The notes under the pieces: generated by a model
What the model was told of the DNA's origin: nothing
What the model saw: the letters and a program-made list of their open reading frames with translations, nothing else
Databases searched by the model: none
Position numbers and translations under genes: made by a program
Part shown: positions 52,840 through 61,487 of the stretch, piece after piece
How positions within the stretch are numbered: position 1 is the first letter of the stretch
How the letters are laid out: each line of letters begins with the position of its first letter
Source of the DNA: Parachlamydiales bacterium
GTDB lineage: Bacteria; Chlamydiota; Chlamydiia; Chlamydiales; SM23-39
Direction: 5' to 3'
DNA length: 64,000 nt
Assembly (NCBI GenBank): GCA_019694475.1
Contig: JAIBBX010000003.1
Coordinates: 184,497 to 248,496, forward strand

Positions 52840-54688
52840 GCTGACCGATTGCAGATCCGAATTCCTGCTGAATCCAGAGATTTGCATCCTTTACTTTTAC
52901 GCTTTTGTCATCGTGCGTTCTCAATGAAATAATTTTCAGCTGTCTAGAATCTAGAATTTGATTTCGATTGGCAAATTGGGCAATCAGTTTGTGTTCTCCA
53001 TTATGGATCGAAAATTCATAAGGCGTGCACCCGGCATTGAACCGGGCGGTAATTGCAAATGGAGAATGCGGTTTTTGAAACAACGAATTGCCTTTGAGAA
53101 ATTTTGGGACAGCAGCTCCTAAATAATCGATGATCGAAGGGAAAATGTCCATTTGGGAGACCACTTTGCGAGGGGCTATTTTTTTCGATCCGTCCCCAAA
53201 CTTAAAGTATAGCGGAACGCTTGTCTGCTCTTTGGTTAAATGGGAGTTATGAAAAAGATGTCCGTGATCGAAAAATTCTTCGCCATGATCGCCTGAAAAA
53301 ATGACGATGGCATTTGGATCTAGTTTTTCTCTGAATTTGCCGAAGAGGCTATCCATGTAATTGACCGCATTGCGGTACCGATTTTTGATGCTGGTAATCG
53401 TTTTTTGCGATTGGATGGTTCTAAAATAGGCGAATTCTTGAGCAAAGGGAGTGAATTTTGGGCTCCAGTTTTTCGGCCAGCTATAATCGAAGTGGGTGCA
53501 GTCCCAAAAGATGATAAAGACTTGCCCTTCTTTCCAATCTGGATGGTTTTCTAAATCCTTTTGCAATTTAGCAAGTGCTGCCGCGTCGGTATCTGCTGCC
53601 GATTCAGGGGGCGTGTGATGGAATGTCTGCCTGCTATCGAGAAGATGCGATTTTTCTCCGAAGAGAAGTTCTTCCATGTTGTAATAGGAAAGCTGCGCAG
53701 AGCTGTAAAGATGCAATTGATAGCCCCATTTTTTTAGTAGCTGCAGGGCGGGGCTTCCCATTTTCCATCGGGTTTGCAAAGCTTTCCAGTGATAGGGATA
53801 TTGCGAATGGAAGATCGAAAACCAGGAGATATGTGTTCCATTGCCTCCAGAAACTGCTCGATCGAATTGGACGAAGTCATTCTTAAATTGAGTTAAATGG
53901 GGAGCGATTTCCGCTGTGATGCAGTCCTCGCGCAAACTCTCTGCGATAAAGATGTAAATATTGGGCCGTTTTTCCAAAACCGTTTTTTCGCTTTTAATTT
54001 CTTCAGCAATCTCCAATTCGCCAAGGGGTCCATCTATCGGCCCAGTAAGACTAAGGAGACCATTTTGGGGCTGCAAAAACGTCCCTTTCCAGGGCAGCGA
54101 TTTCCGGAAGGCGGTATAAGCATCTGGATCGATGACTCTTGAGGCCGACAAGTCCCAAAGGAATAAAGCCACGGGTACGCAGAGGGCGATTTGGAGAAAA
54201 TGGGCATGCGTCAGGGGAAGCTCTTTCTTCGCTGCTGCTTTGTCTGTGAGATGATAAATGAGAATGCCCAGCAGCGGCAATGAAGCCAAAAAGGCGAAAA
54301 AAGCAAACCAGATCCAAAGCGAGATGCCGGAGGCGTCGAGAAGATAGAAAAAATTGCCCAAAGATTCCTGAAATACGAACACATTCAACGCTTCCCAGAC
54401 CGAAAGATCGAGAATCCGGTCCATGAGAAAGTCAAAAATATGGAGAAAAATAGCTAAAAAAGTCATTCCAATGAAAAAGGCTGTAGCTATTCGGCCTACA
54501 TAGGCTCGAAGAGCATAGGTCATGAGAATGAGGAGCGCCACCTCAACAAGCACTTGCCCTAAGGCATAAAGAAAGAAAAAAACTTGCGAGCCCCCAAGGC
54601 TTTCTTTTGTAAAAATGCTGCTGGCAATCAATAACACTAAAAGCGCAAAGAAGAAACCATAGTAGAGATAATTAACTCTGAGGCCCAT
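52808..54688 (-). CDS. Membrane sulfatase-fold phosphotransferase/hydrolase, copy 2
   Basis: A 626-residue paralogue of the 49572 protein with the same layout: ~5 membrane helices, then IYIFIAESLREDC, GTHISWFSIFHSQYPY (Thr nucleophile aligned with copy 1) and IFSGDHGEEFFDHGHLFHNSHL. The two differ widely in the loop regions, so they may act on different acceptors. The 3' end overlaps that of the TrxR-Trx gene by 32 bases. Confidence 0.85.
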   Translation of the reverse strand: MGLRVNYLYYGFFFALLVLLIASSIFTKESLGGSQVFFFLYALGQVLVEVALLILMTYALRAYVGRIATAFFIGMTFLAIFLHIFDFLMDRILDLSVWEALNVFVFQESLGNFFYLLDASGISLWIWFAFFAFLASLPLLGILIYHLTDKAAAKKELPLTHAHFLQIALCVPVALFLWDLSASRVIDPDAYTAFRKSLPWKGTFLQPQNGLLSLTGPIDGPLGELEIAEEIKSEKTVLEKRPNIYIFIAESLREDCITAEIAPHLTQFKNDFVQFDRAVSGGNGTHISWFSIFHSQYPYHWKALQTRWKMGSPALQLLKKWGYQLHLYSSAQLSYYNMEELLFGEKSHLLDSRQTFHHTPPESAADTDAAALAKLQKDLENHPDWKEGQVFIIFWDCTHFDYSWPKNWSPKFTPFAQEFAYFRTIQSQKTITSIKNRYRNAVNYMDSLFGKFREKLDPNAIVIFSGDHGEEFFDHGHLFHNSHLTKEQTSVPLYFKFGDGSKKIAPRKVVSQMDIFPSIIDYLGAAVPKFLKGNSLFQKPHSPFAITARFNAGCTPYEFSIHNGEHKLIAQFANRNQILDSRQLKIISLRTHDDKSVKVKDANLWIQQEFGSAIGQLIANSHDGAE

Positions 54689-54732
54689 GTCTTTCCCTAT
54701 ACATTTCCGATCTTTTATGCTACAGTAGAAAA

Positions 54733-55395
54733 ATGCAGTGGATCCGCGACTTCCATCTTTTCCTCTTTGACTTTGACGGCCTTCTTGTCAATACCGAGCA
54801 CCTTCATTATCAAGCCTATCTAAATATGCTGGAAAAGCGGGGATACAAAACTACGCTTAGTTTTGCCAATTTCTTTGAGCTGGCTCATTTCAATTCAACT
54901 GCTTGGCGCGAAGCTCTTTATGCCGATATTCCTGGCCTAGAACCCAACTGGCAGATTCTCTACGACGAAAAGAAAGCAAATTATGAGCATCTAATCACCT
55001 CAGGAAAAGTAGAGCTGATGCCCGGGGCTGAAAAGCTGCTTAAGAAGCTTGATGAGGCAAAGATTCGCAGATGTGTGGTGACCAATTCCTTTCTGCCTCA
55101 AGTGCAGCTCATCCGCGCTAAAATTCCCGCTCTCGAAACGATCCCGAAATGGATCACGCGGGAAGATTATGAAAAACCAAAGCCAAGTCCTGAATGTTAT
55201 CTCAAAGCCATCGAGCTTTATGGGAAAAAGGGCGACCGGATCATTGGATTTGAAGATAGCGTCCGCGGTTTAAAAGCTTTGAGGCAGACAACGGCGCTGC
55301 CAGTCATCGTTTGTCCCAAACACTATCCTCTTTTGGATGTTGCTCTTGGCGAGGGAGGCATCCATTTCGAATCGCTCTCTGACGTGCGATTTTAA
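54733..55395 (+). CDS. HAD-superfamily sugar phosphatase/mutase-like
   Basis: A 220-residue HAD protein of the beta-phosphoglucomutase/phosphoglycolate phosphatase group: motif I FLFDFDGLLVNTE, motif II CVVTNS, Lys in KPKPSPECY and motif III GFEDSVRGLKAL. It dephosphorylates a small metabolite. From memory, C. trachomatis has a similar HAD gene (CT464) next to truA, which would make this the start of the conserved block after the accessory region. Confidence 0.85.
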   Translation: MQWIRDFHLFLFDFDGLLVNTEHLHYQAYLNMLEKRGYKTTLSFANFFELAHFNSTAWREALYADIPGLEPNWQILYDEKKANYEHLITSGKVELMPGAEKLLKKLDEAKIRRCVVTNSFLPQVQLIRAKIPALETIPKWITREDYEKPKPSPECYLKAIELYGKKGDRIIGFEDSVRGLKALRQTTALPVIVCPKHYPLLDVALGEGGIHFESLSDVRF

Positions 55396-56000
55396 TCGGA
55401 ATAAAGAGAAATGATTTCTGCTATGCTGTTGTTTAAGGCGTGAAGGATCATGGGAATTTTAAGACTTTCAGTCGTTTCAGCAACTAATCCATAGGTGATT
55501 CCACCTAAAAATTGAGGCAGGATATTCTCTTTATCGTGAGCGCTTGCAAAGATTACACTTGTGAGAAAGATACGAGTCAATTTGTGATTTAATATGCTCT
55601 TGATAGAAGAGGGCATTTTGCTCGCTATGGATGGAAGAACAGTCCTTTGCAAAAGACCTCGAAATATGAGTTCTTCTCTAATGGCGGCTTGCTGTGTGCC
55701 GAAATCCAATTTGCATTTGACTGAGCCGATAGAGATGAATTTGCAATTCGTGCCGGTTCTTAGGTTATTCGTAGTAGGCAAAAAAGGTTCGGTTAGATTG
55801 AATACGACAGTTTTTAAAATATTATTTATTTCAGAGAAGGGGGTCGAAAGAGGTTTCGCGTATCGTGCTATAGATGAAAAAGTCTCGCCAACTCCATTGC
55901 TGACTAAGGTCATTGAGAGAGAGCATTTTAGTAAAGAAGCTGCCGCTAATTTTGAGCCTAAAAAGATCGCTTGTTTGGAATAGTTATAAATTGAATTCAT
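55392..56000 (-). CDS. CPBP (CAAX-type) intramembrane protease family protein
   Basis: A 202-residue membrane protein with the CPBP motifs: AIREELIFRG (Glu-Glu...Arg), VIFASAH (His) and LHALNN (His-x3-Asn). These form the active site of Rce1-like glutamyl intramembrane proteases. Fewer clear helices than usual, so it may be a reduced form. Convergent with the HAD gene (stops overlap by four). Confidence 0.75.
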   Translation of the reverse strand: MNSIYNYSKQAIFLGSKLAAASLLKCSLSMTLVSNGVGETFSSIARYAKPLSTPFSEINNILKTVVFNLTEPFLPTTNNLRTGTNCKFISIGSVKCKLDFGTQQAAIREELIFRGLLQRTVLPSIASKMPSSIKSILNHKLTRIFLTSVIFASAHDKENILPQFLGGITYGLVAETTESLKIPMILHALNNSIAEIISLYSD

Positions 56001-56069
56001 GTAAAGATTATATATGTTTGTTTGGCTCGTGTCAATTGATTTTATTAATGGGATGGCTCACATTTACTT

Positions 56070-56792
56070 TTAGTAATTGACTTGGAAAAGAAAGAGTCCT
56101 TTTGCGGGAGCTGAGGCGGATGCGCGGCGTCTGTCGCGAGCTGCGAGTATCGTTTTGATGTCTTCAGGTTTTAGTTTCCCTGCAGCTATGTCGAGAAGCG
56201 CTCCAGTAATATTGCGCACCATTTTGTATAGAAATCCATTCCCTTCAAATTCAAGCCGAATGCCACCTTTTTGTTCAACGATGTCAATTCGATAGATCGT
56301 GCGTACAGCTGATTTGTCTTGTCCGGTGTTTACAAAAGAGGTGAAGTCATGTGTGCCGATGAACTCTTTGGCTCCAGCTTTAAGAAGTTCCAGGTCAAAT
56401 GAACCATAGACGGGATGTCGGTAGAGTAGAGTAAATGGATCGGGCTCAAGAGAGAGGTGATAGTGATAGATTTTGGATCGGGCGCTATAGCGGGCATGGA
56501 AATCGGAGGCTACTGGTTCAATTTCGAGGATCCGGATGTCAGGGGGAAGTAGGGCGTTGAGCGAGAGGGCGAGCCGTTTGGGATCGACGGAAACTTCTGT
56601 GTCAAAATGGGCTGTTTGTCCGCGAGCGTGCACGCCTGCATCGGTGCGGCCAGATCCGGTCAGATCGAGCGGATGGCGAAGCACCGTTTCTAGCGCTTTT
56701 TGGATGAGCGGCTGGATTGCAGAGCCATTTTTTTGCACCTGCCAACCAGCAAAGCGGGTCCCATCATATGCAATAATTAATTTGAATCGCAT
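56070..56792 (-). CDS. truA: tRNA pseudouridine synthase A
   Basis: A 240-residue TruA that makes pseudouridine at positions 38-40 of tRNAs. The start MRFKLIIAYDGTRFAGWQ, the catalytic LTGSGRTDAGVHARGQ (Asp) and FLYKMVRNITGALLD are diagnostic. I chose the ATG at 56792 because it gives the normal family start; the frame extends 60 bases further without homology. It lies downstream of the SWIB gene on the same strand, with a hairpin between them. Confidence 0.94.
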   Translation of the reverse strand: MRFKLIIAYDGTRFAGWQVQKNGSAIQPLIQKALETVLRHPLDLTGSGRTDAGVHARGQTAHFDTEVSVDPKRLALSLNALLPPDIRILEIEPVASDFHARYSARSKIYHYHLSLEPDPFTLLYRHPVYGSFDLELLKAGAKEFIGTHDFTSFVNTGQDKSAVRTIYRIDIVEQKGGIRLEFEGNGFLYKMVRNITGALLDIAAGKLKPEDIKTILAARDRRRASASAPAKGLFLFQVNY

Positions 56793-56844
56793 AAAAATAT
56801 AACTAACAAAGAATAAAATCTTGGGGAATATTTTAGAGGAGGTG

Positions 56845-56872
56845 GGGCCCAAAAGTAAAGGCTTTTGGGCCC
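56845..56872. terminator. GC-rich hairpin between SWIB gene and truA
   Basis: GGGCCCAAAAG and CTTTTGGGCCC form an 11-bp perfect stem with a 6-base loop. No long T-tract on either strand; it may attenuate the SWIB transcript before truA. Confidence 0.6.
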
Positions 56873-56879
56873 TAAAAGA

Positions 56880-57140
56880 TTAAGAAAGGTGTTTGTTGAC
56901 GAGTTTTGTCATTTCAAACATATTGACAGCCTTTTTGCCGCCAAAAATCTTGCCGAGTTTATCATCTGCATTGATGTTTCTTTTGTTTTTCGCATCTTGC
57001 AGATTGTTTTTCTTAATGTACGCCCAAAGTTTTTTAGTCACTTCGGTGCGTGGCATTGGGCCTTCACCCACTACGGCAGCAAGGTCTTTGCTGGGTTTCA
57101 TTGGCTGCATGAATTTAGAGTTTTTTTGCTTCGTTGCCAT
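56880..57140 (-). CDS. Stand-alone SWIB-domain protein
   Basis: An 86-residue SWIB/MDM2-fold protein (KDLAAVVGEGPMPRTEVTKK, LWAYIKKNNLQDAKNKRNI, DDKLGKIFGGKKAVNMFEM). Free-standing SWIB proteins are typical of Chlamydiae and are thought to be linked to chromatin-like DNA organisation in the developmental cycle. RBS AAAGGAG lies 10 bases before the ATG; a near-consensus promoter is upstream. It supports the assignment of the window to this phylum. Confidence 0.93.
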   Translation of the reverse strand: MATKQKNSKFMQPMKPSKDLAAVVGEGPMPRTEVTKKLWAYIKKNNLQDAKNKRNINADDKLGKIFGGKKAVNMFEMTKLVNKHLS

Positions 57141-57207
57141 GTTTTCATTCTCCTTTAAAGGCTCGAATTCTCTGTTGACTATTTGAGATAAATCCTCAAA
57201 AGAAATC

Positions 57208-57236
57208 TTTTATCCGTCTTCGGATTTAATAGTCAA
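57208..57236 (-). promoter_or_regulatory. Promoter of the SWIB gene
   Basis: On the minus strand: TTGACT (57236-57231), 17 bases, ATAAAA (57213-57208), giving a leader of about 60 bases. Confidence 0.55.
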
Positions 57237-57299
57237 AACATTTCGACGAAATTTTTTTGCCGCTCAAAATTTTTTTGCGCGGCTCATCGTTTCAACACT

Positions 57300-57327
57300 T
57301 TGACATTGTAGCGGATATTGCTATTTT
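57300..57327 (+). promoter_or_regulatory. Promoter of the UGP3-like gene
   Basis: Perfect -35 TTGACA (57300-57305), 16 bases, TATTTT (57322-57327), about 50 bases before the start codon. Confidence 0.6.
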
Positions 57328-57384
57328 CTCTATAGAAAAACTTCTCTTGTCTTTTTAACTGAATTTCTAGAAACTTTGCGAAGT

Positions 57385-59214
57385 ATGCTCAAAAAATATC
57401 CGTGGATCGATTCAGAACAACAATCTGTCATCGAACAAATGACAAAAATTGGCCAAGCGGAAAGAGTTTTTCATGGTTCTGAAAATGAAAAAGCGTTTCG
57501 CGAACTATTAGATAAGTTGGTTTTAATCGATCGATTCTATCGAGAAATTGGTGGAATTGCTGGTTATCAGAAGAAAATTCTCGATCTAATGAATGGTGCA
57601 AAAGAAGAGAGATTTTGCGATGCGCTTTTCCATTCGCCAGATTTTCTCGATATTTCAAAAGAGACAAAAGAAGTTGAAGAGGCTGTCGAATGGGGGCTTG
57701 AGGCGATGCCTCAAATGGCCGAAATATATCCGCTTGGCGGCGCTGCAGACAGACTGCATCTGGTTGAAGAAAGTACAGGCAAAGAATTGCCGGCTGCTAA
57801 ATTGCCATTTGCCGGCAGACCTCTATTAGAGCATCTTGTGCGCGATTTACAAGCACGCGAGCGTCTTTATGAAAAAACGTTCGGAAAAAAGATCGTTACG
57901 CCGATTGCGATTATGACGTCGCATGAGAAAAATAATCATGCCCACGTAACGGAAATTTGCGAAGAGTTTCATTATTTTGGCAGGCCAAAAGATTCGATCC
58001 GTTTTTTCACTCAGCCTCTTGTTCCAACAGTCAATTCGAAAGGCGATTGGTGCATGGCAGGTCCTTTGAAGCCGGTCTTGAAACCAGGCGGCCATGGCGC
58101 AATCTGGAAGCTGGCTCGCGATGTGGGTATTTTGGATTGGTTTCAGAGTCTCGGAAAGAAAAAATGTTTGGTCCGGCAAATCAATAACCCGATTGCAGGT
58201 CTCGATTACGGTTTACTCGCTTTCACAGGAATCGGATGGAAAAAAGAGATGGTGTTTGGCTTTGCATCTGCGCCAAGACTTCTTAAAGCTGCTGAAGGTG
58301 TTAATATTTTGGTCGAGAAGGACTCGGATATTGTTTTGAGCAATATCGAGTATTGCGATTTCGATAAATTCGGGATCCAGGATTCGCCACTCAAAGAGGG
58401 CGAACCTTATTCTCGGTTTTCTTCCAACACGAATATTCTTTTCGCCGATTTGGATGCGATTTCTAATGCGGTTCAAGCATGTCCCTTCCCAGGTTTGCTT
58501 ATCAATATGAAAAAGGGAACGTATACATGCGAGTCGGGAGAAAAAAAAGAAGAAGAGATGGCTCGGCTCGAATCGACGATGCAAAACATCGCAGACGTGT
58601 TTGTCGAAAAAAAGAGCGCGCAGCTCAAAACAGAAAAGACCTTTGTTACATATAATGTTCGACATAAGACGATCTCAACTGCCAAAAAGGCGTTTGTGCC
58701 AGGGAAGGCAATTCAAGAAACGCCCGAAAATTGCTTTTATGATCTCCTTTTTGCTCATCGCGAATTGTTAACGCAATGCGGAACAAAACTTCCCGAAAAG
58801 AGGAAGATCGAAGAGTATTTGGAAAAAGGACCCGAATTTCTTTTTCTCTATCACCCAGCTTTAGGTCCGCTCTATTCAATCATTCGAAAGAAATTGAAAG
58901 GAGGGCAGTTGCACTTGGGATCTGAATTGATTTTGGAAGCGGCGAATGCTTCGATCGAAAATCTCAATCTCCAAGGAAGCCTTCAGATATTTGCTGAAGA
59001 GCCATGCTTAAGCGAAATAAGCTTGAGAAATGTTTCTGTTGAAAATCGAGGAGTGAATTGGAATGCTTCAGCCCCTTTTTGGAAAGCAGCCAATCAACAT
59101 CATGAAACGGTGAAAGTCATCTTAAAAGGGCAAAGTAGATTCATTGCCCAAAATACCCATTTGAAAGGAAATCGTATCTTCATTGTCGAAGATGGTAAAA
59201 CATTAGAAATATAG
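57385..59214 (+). CDS. UTP-glucose-1-phosphate uridylyltransferase-like, plant plastid UGP3 type
   Basis: A ~609-residue nucleotidyltransferase. YPLGGAADRLHLVEESTGKE with the following Lys-Leu-Pro is the UDP-sugar pyrophosphorylase nucleotide loop (~118); further motifs are PIAIMTSHEKNNHAHV, FTQPLVPTVN, KPGGHGAIWKLARD and VRQINNPIAG. From memory these match Arabidopsis UGP3 more than ordinary GalU or AGX enzymes. A beta-helix-like C-terminus follows (LHLGSELILEAANASIENL). It would make UDP-glucose for GalE or surface glycans. ATG 57385 is preferred over TTG 57376. Confidence 0.75.
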   Translation: MLKKYPWIDSEQQSVIEQMTKIGQAERVFHGSENEKAFRELLDKLVLIDRFYREIGGIAGYQKKILDLMNGAKEERFCDALFHSPDFLDISKETKEVEEAVEWGLEAMPQMAEIYPLGGAADRLHLVEESTGKELPAAKLPFAGRPLLEHLVRDLQARERLYEKTFGKKIVTPIAIMTSHEKNNHAHVTEICEEFHYFGRPKDSIRFFTQPLVPTVNSKGDWCMAGPLKPVLKPGGHGAIWKLARDVGILDWFQSLGKKKCLVRQINNPIAGLDYGLLAFTGIGWKKEMVFGFASAPRLLKAAEGVNILVEKDSDIVLSNIEYCDFDKFGIQDSPLKEGEPYSRFSSNTNILFADLDAISNAVQACPFPGLLINMKKGTYTCESGEKKEEEMARLESTMQNIADVFVEKKSAQLKTEKTFVTYNVRHKTISTAKKAFVPGKAIQETPENCFYDLLFAHRELLTQCGTKLPEKRKIEEYLEKGPEFLFLYHPALGPLYSIIRKKLKGGQLHLGSELILEAANASIENLNLQGSLQIFAEEPCLSEISLRNVSVENRGVNWNASAPFWKAANQHHETVKVILKGQSRFIAQNTHLKGNRIFIVEDGKTLEI

Positions 59215-59231
59215 GGAGGCAAGGGCCTCCC
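59214..59231. terminator. Hairpin between convergent genes
   Basis: GGGAGGC, AAGG loop, GCCTCCC: a 7-bp GC stem lying between the convergent stops at 59214 and 59246; no T-tract. Confidence 0.45.
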
Positions 59232-59245
59232 TAATGCCAAGTGAA

Positions 59246-59677
59246 TTAAGCTTGAGCTGGAGCTTGCTGAGCTGCTTGTGCAGGAGCTTGCTGAGCTGCT
59301 TGTGCAGGAGCTTGCTGAGCTGCTTGTGCAGGAGGATTTGCTGCAGGAGTTGCGCTGCCGCAAGATCTTCCGAAGAAGAAGCCAGCCAGAGATGCTACTG
59401 CCAAAGATACTCCGCCAACAATCTTCACGTTGCTTGGAAGATTGACGAAGTGATCTTTCGCAGCGAGTATGCCTTCTTTCGCTGTATTCAACCACTGACC
59501 CAGTGTTTGACCTACATTTGAGAAGAACTCAGAAACAGCTGACCAAACTCTTGCAAAGAAATCGCCTGCATTTGCTGCGAGAATCTTTGAGTTGTCGCTC
59601 AACCAGTTTACGCCAGATCTGCCAGATTCGTAAAGATTTGCGCAGAAACCTGGATTTTGGATTGGTGTTGTAGTCAT
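59246..59677 (-). CDS. Small membrane protein with Ala/Gln/Pro tandem repeats
   Basis: A 143-residue protein: hydrophilic N-terminus with amphipathic helices (FFARVWSAVSEFFSNVGQTL), one hydrophobic segment (~86-105, IVGGVSLAVASLAGFFFG), and a C-terminal tail of PAQAAQQA repeats encoded by 24-bp tandem copies. AGGAGG is a perfect RBS, and TTTACA-16-TATAAT lies upstream, so it is probably abundant. No known domain; it could be a surface or secreted protein. Confidence 0.75.
   Translation of the reverse strand: MTTTPIQNPGFCANLYESGRSGVNWLSDNSKILAANAGDFFARVWSAVSEFFSNVGQTLGQWLNTAKEGILAAKDHFVNLPSNVKIVGGVSLAVASLAGFFFGRSCGSATPAANPPAQAAQQAPAQAAQQAPAQAAQQAPAQA
59260..59331 (-). repeat. 24-bp tandem repeat inside the 59246 gene
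   Basis: Three identical copies of a 24-base unit (59260-59283, 59284-59307, 59308-59331), each coding for eight residues of PAQAAQQA. Because 24 is a multiple of three, copy-number change would alter length without a frameshift. Confidence 0.95.
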
Positions 59678-59753
59678 TGGATAACCTCCTAATGGGTTTT
59701 TTTTTTCGTTTTGCGAGGACGAGGGTCCTCAATGTGTTAACTGAGATCCGAAA

Positions 59754-59781
59754 ATTATATCGCCTATAAGATAAATGTAAA
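59754..59781 (-). promoter_or_regulatory. Strong promoter of the 59246 gene
   Basis: On the minus strand: TTTACA (59781-59776), 16 bases, perfect TATAAT (59759-59754). The leader of ~70 bases holds the hairpin GAGGAC/GTCCTC (about 59715-59730). Confidence 0.75.
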
Positions 59782-59900
59782 GAAAAAGCAAACGCGAGTT
59801 AAATTCTCGTTGAGCTTCAGTGGTTAAGAATTTCCTTGACCCTTTGACTTTTACGTTCGTTTTGGAGAAAATAGAATTCAAATGAACAAGGTGGAGCGTT

Positions 59901-60993
59901 ATGAATTTTGAGACGCAGCAAAAAATCAAGGAACTCGAAGATCGCATGAGTGCGATGTGGAGGTATCTTTGACTTAGGTGTCAAAGAGAAAGAAGTAAAA
60001 AAACTCGAAGAACAAATGGCGGCGCCGCAATTTTGGGACGATCAAGAATCGGCCAAAAAAGTGATCGATGCGTCGAACGCGCTCAAACTTTGGACGGTTC
60101 CGTACCAAGATCTCAAGAAACGATTTTCTGATGTAGTTGCGCTTCTTCCTGAAGCATTTGAATTAGGCGACGGCGAACTCATTCAGCAACTTCTCGATGC
60201 ATTGAATGCGATTGATAAAGAGCTTGGCGATTTAGAAGTTCGCAAAATGCTTTCCGGCGAGTTAGACAATAAAGATTGCTATTTGGAAATCAATGCGGGC
60301 GCTGGCGGCACTGAATCGTGCGACTGGGCTGCGATGCTTTCACGCATGTACCAACGTTGGACAGCCAAAAGAGGCTGGAAAGTGGAAGTGATTGACCGAT
60401 TAGAGGGCGAAGTGGCTGGCATTAAGAATATGACGATGCGCATTTCCGGCCCATTTGCTTACGGATATTGCAAATCGGAAAAAGGAGTGCACCGCCTTGT
60501 TCGGATTTCTCCTTTTGATTCCAATGCTCGCCGGCATACCAGTTTTGCATCCGTCGACGTGACACCCATTATTGATGATGTTCAAGTAGAGGTGCGTCCG
60601 GAAGATATTAAGGTAGATACTTATCGAGCCTCTGGTGCGGGAGGACAGCACGTCAATAAGACCGATTCGGCTGTCCGGATCACTCACATCCCGACAGGCA
60701 TCGTGGTTTCGAGCCAAAGCGAAAGAAGCCAGATTCAAAACCGTGAGACGTGTATGAAAATGCTCCGTTCCAAGCTGTATGAGAAAGAGTACACGGAGCG
60801 GCAGGAAAAAATCGCTGCCATGGGCGGAGAGAAGAAGAAGATTGAGTGGGGCAGCCAGATCCGCAACTATGTGTTCCAGCCTTATACTCTTGTCAAAGAT
60901 ACAAGAACCAAGTATGAGGTGGGAAATATAGATGCAGTCATGGATGGGGAAATCGATGGCTTTGTCAATGCCTACTTAAAGGAGTTTGGGTGA
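59901..60993 (+). CDS. prfB: Peptide chain release factor 2 (programmed +1 frameshift)
   Basis: RF2 of 363 residues, read from ATG 59901 through 59969, then shifting +1 at CTT-TGA-C (59967-59973) and continuing from 59971 to the stop. The slippery site is preceded by TGGAGGTAT, with the internal Shine-Dalgarno-like GGAGG, as in E. coli. SPF in VRISPFDSNARR reads UGA/UAA, and GGQ in SGAGGQHVNKT triggers peptide release. Shift efficiency rises when RF2 is scarce, so it controls its own level. Confidence 0.95.
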
Positions 60994-61487
60994 TTCCGAT
61001 ACCAGGATTTGATATCCGCTATTCAACAATGGAAGATCTGCCCTATTTGCAGGAGTGGTTTCAAGGCGATGCCGCTTGCAACGATTTTCCCTTCGGCCCT
61101 AAAGAAAAAGACGATGCGCTAAAAAACTGGATCGGTTTTTCGAAATTCAAAGCTTCATTGACTGGATTGATCGATAATGTTCCTTGCGCAATCGGAACTT
61201 TGTTCCTTATGCCTTATCGAAAAGTGGCTCATCACTGCTCTTTTTATCTAATCGTCGATCCAAAGCATCGGAAGAAGGGGATTGGAACTTCGATGGTGCG
61301 CAATCTGCTGAATCTAGCCAAAACCCGTTTTAGACTTGAAGCGGTCCATGTTGAAGTATATGAACCGGCTCCGATTGTCCCCGTCTTGGTGAAAACTGGG
61401 TTTGAAGAGATTGTGCGGCAGGAAAATTTTGTGAAAACAAATGGTGTTTCTCGGGCCCGCCTTATTTGGGAGCATGCGTTGAAATGA
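60990..61487 (+). CDS. GNAT-family acetyltransferase, copy 1
   Basis: A 165-residue acetyltransferase: DIRYSTMEDLPYLQEWF start and the acetyl-CoA loop VDPKHRKKGIGTSMVRNLLNLA (pattern R-x2-G-x-G). It acetylates an unknown amine. GTG start overlapping the prfB stop, so it is coupled to prfB. From memory Chlamydia also has an acetyltransferase between prfB and yebC (CT458). The paralogue follows at once. Confidence 0.85.
   Translation: MIPIPGFDIRYSTMEDLPYLQEWFQGDAACNDFPFGPKEKDDALKNWIGFSKFKASLTGLIDNVPCAIGTLFLMPYRKVAHHCSFYLIVDPKHRKKGIGTSMVRNLLNLAKTRFRLEAVHVEVYEPAPIVPVLVKTGFEEIVRQENFVKTNGVSRARLIWEHALK

Noticed and set aside
59260..59331. Regular repeats that might be a CRISPR array
   Set aside because: The 24-bp units adjoin without spacers and are in frame in a coding gene.
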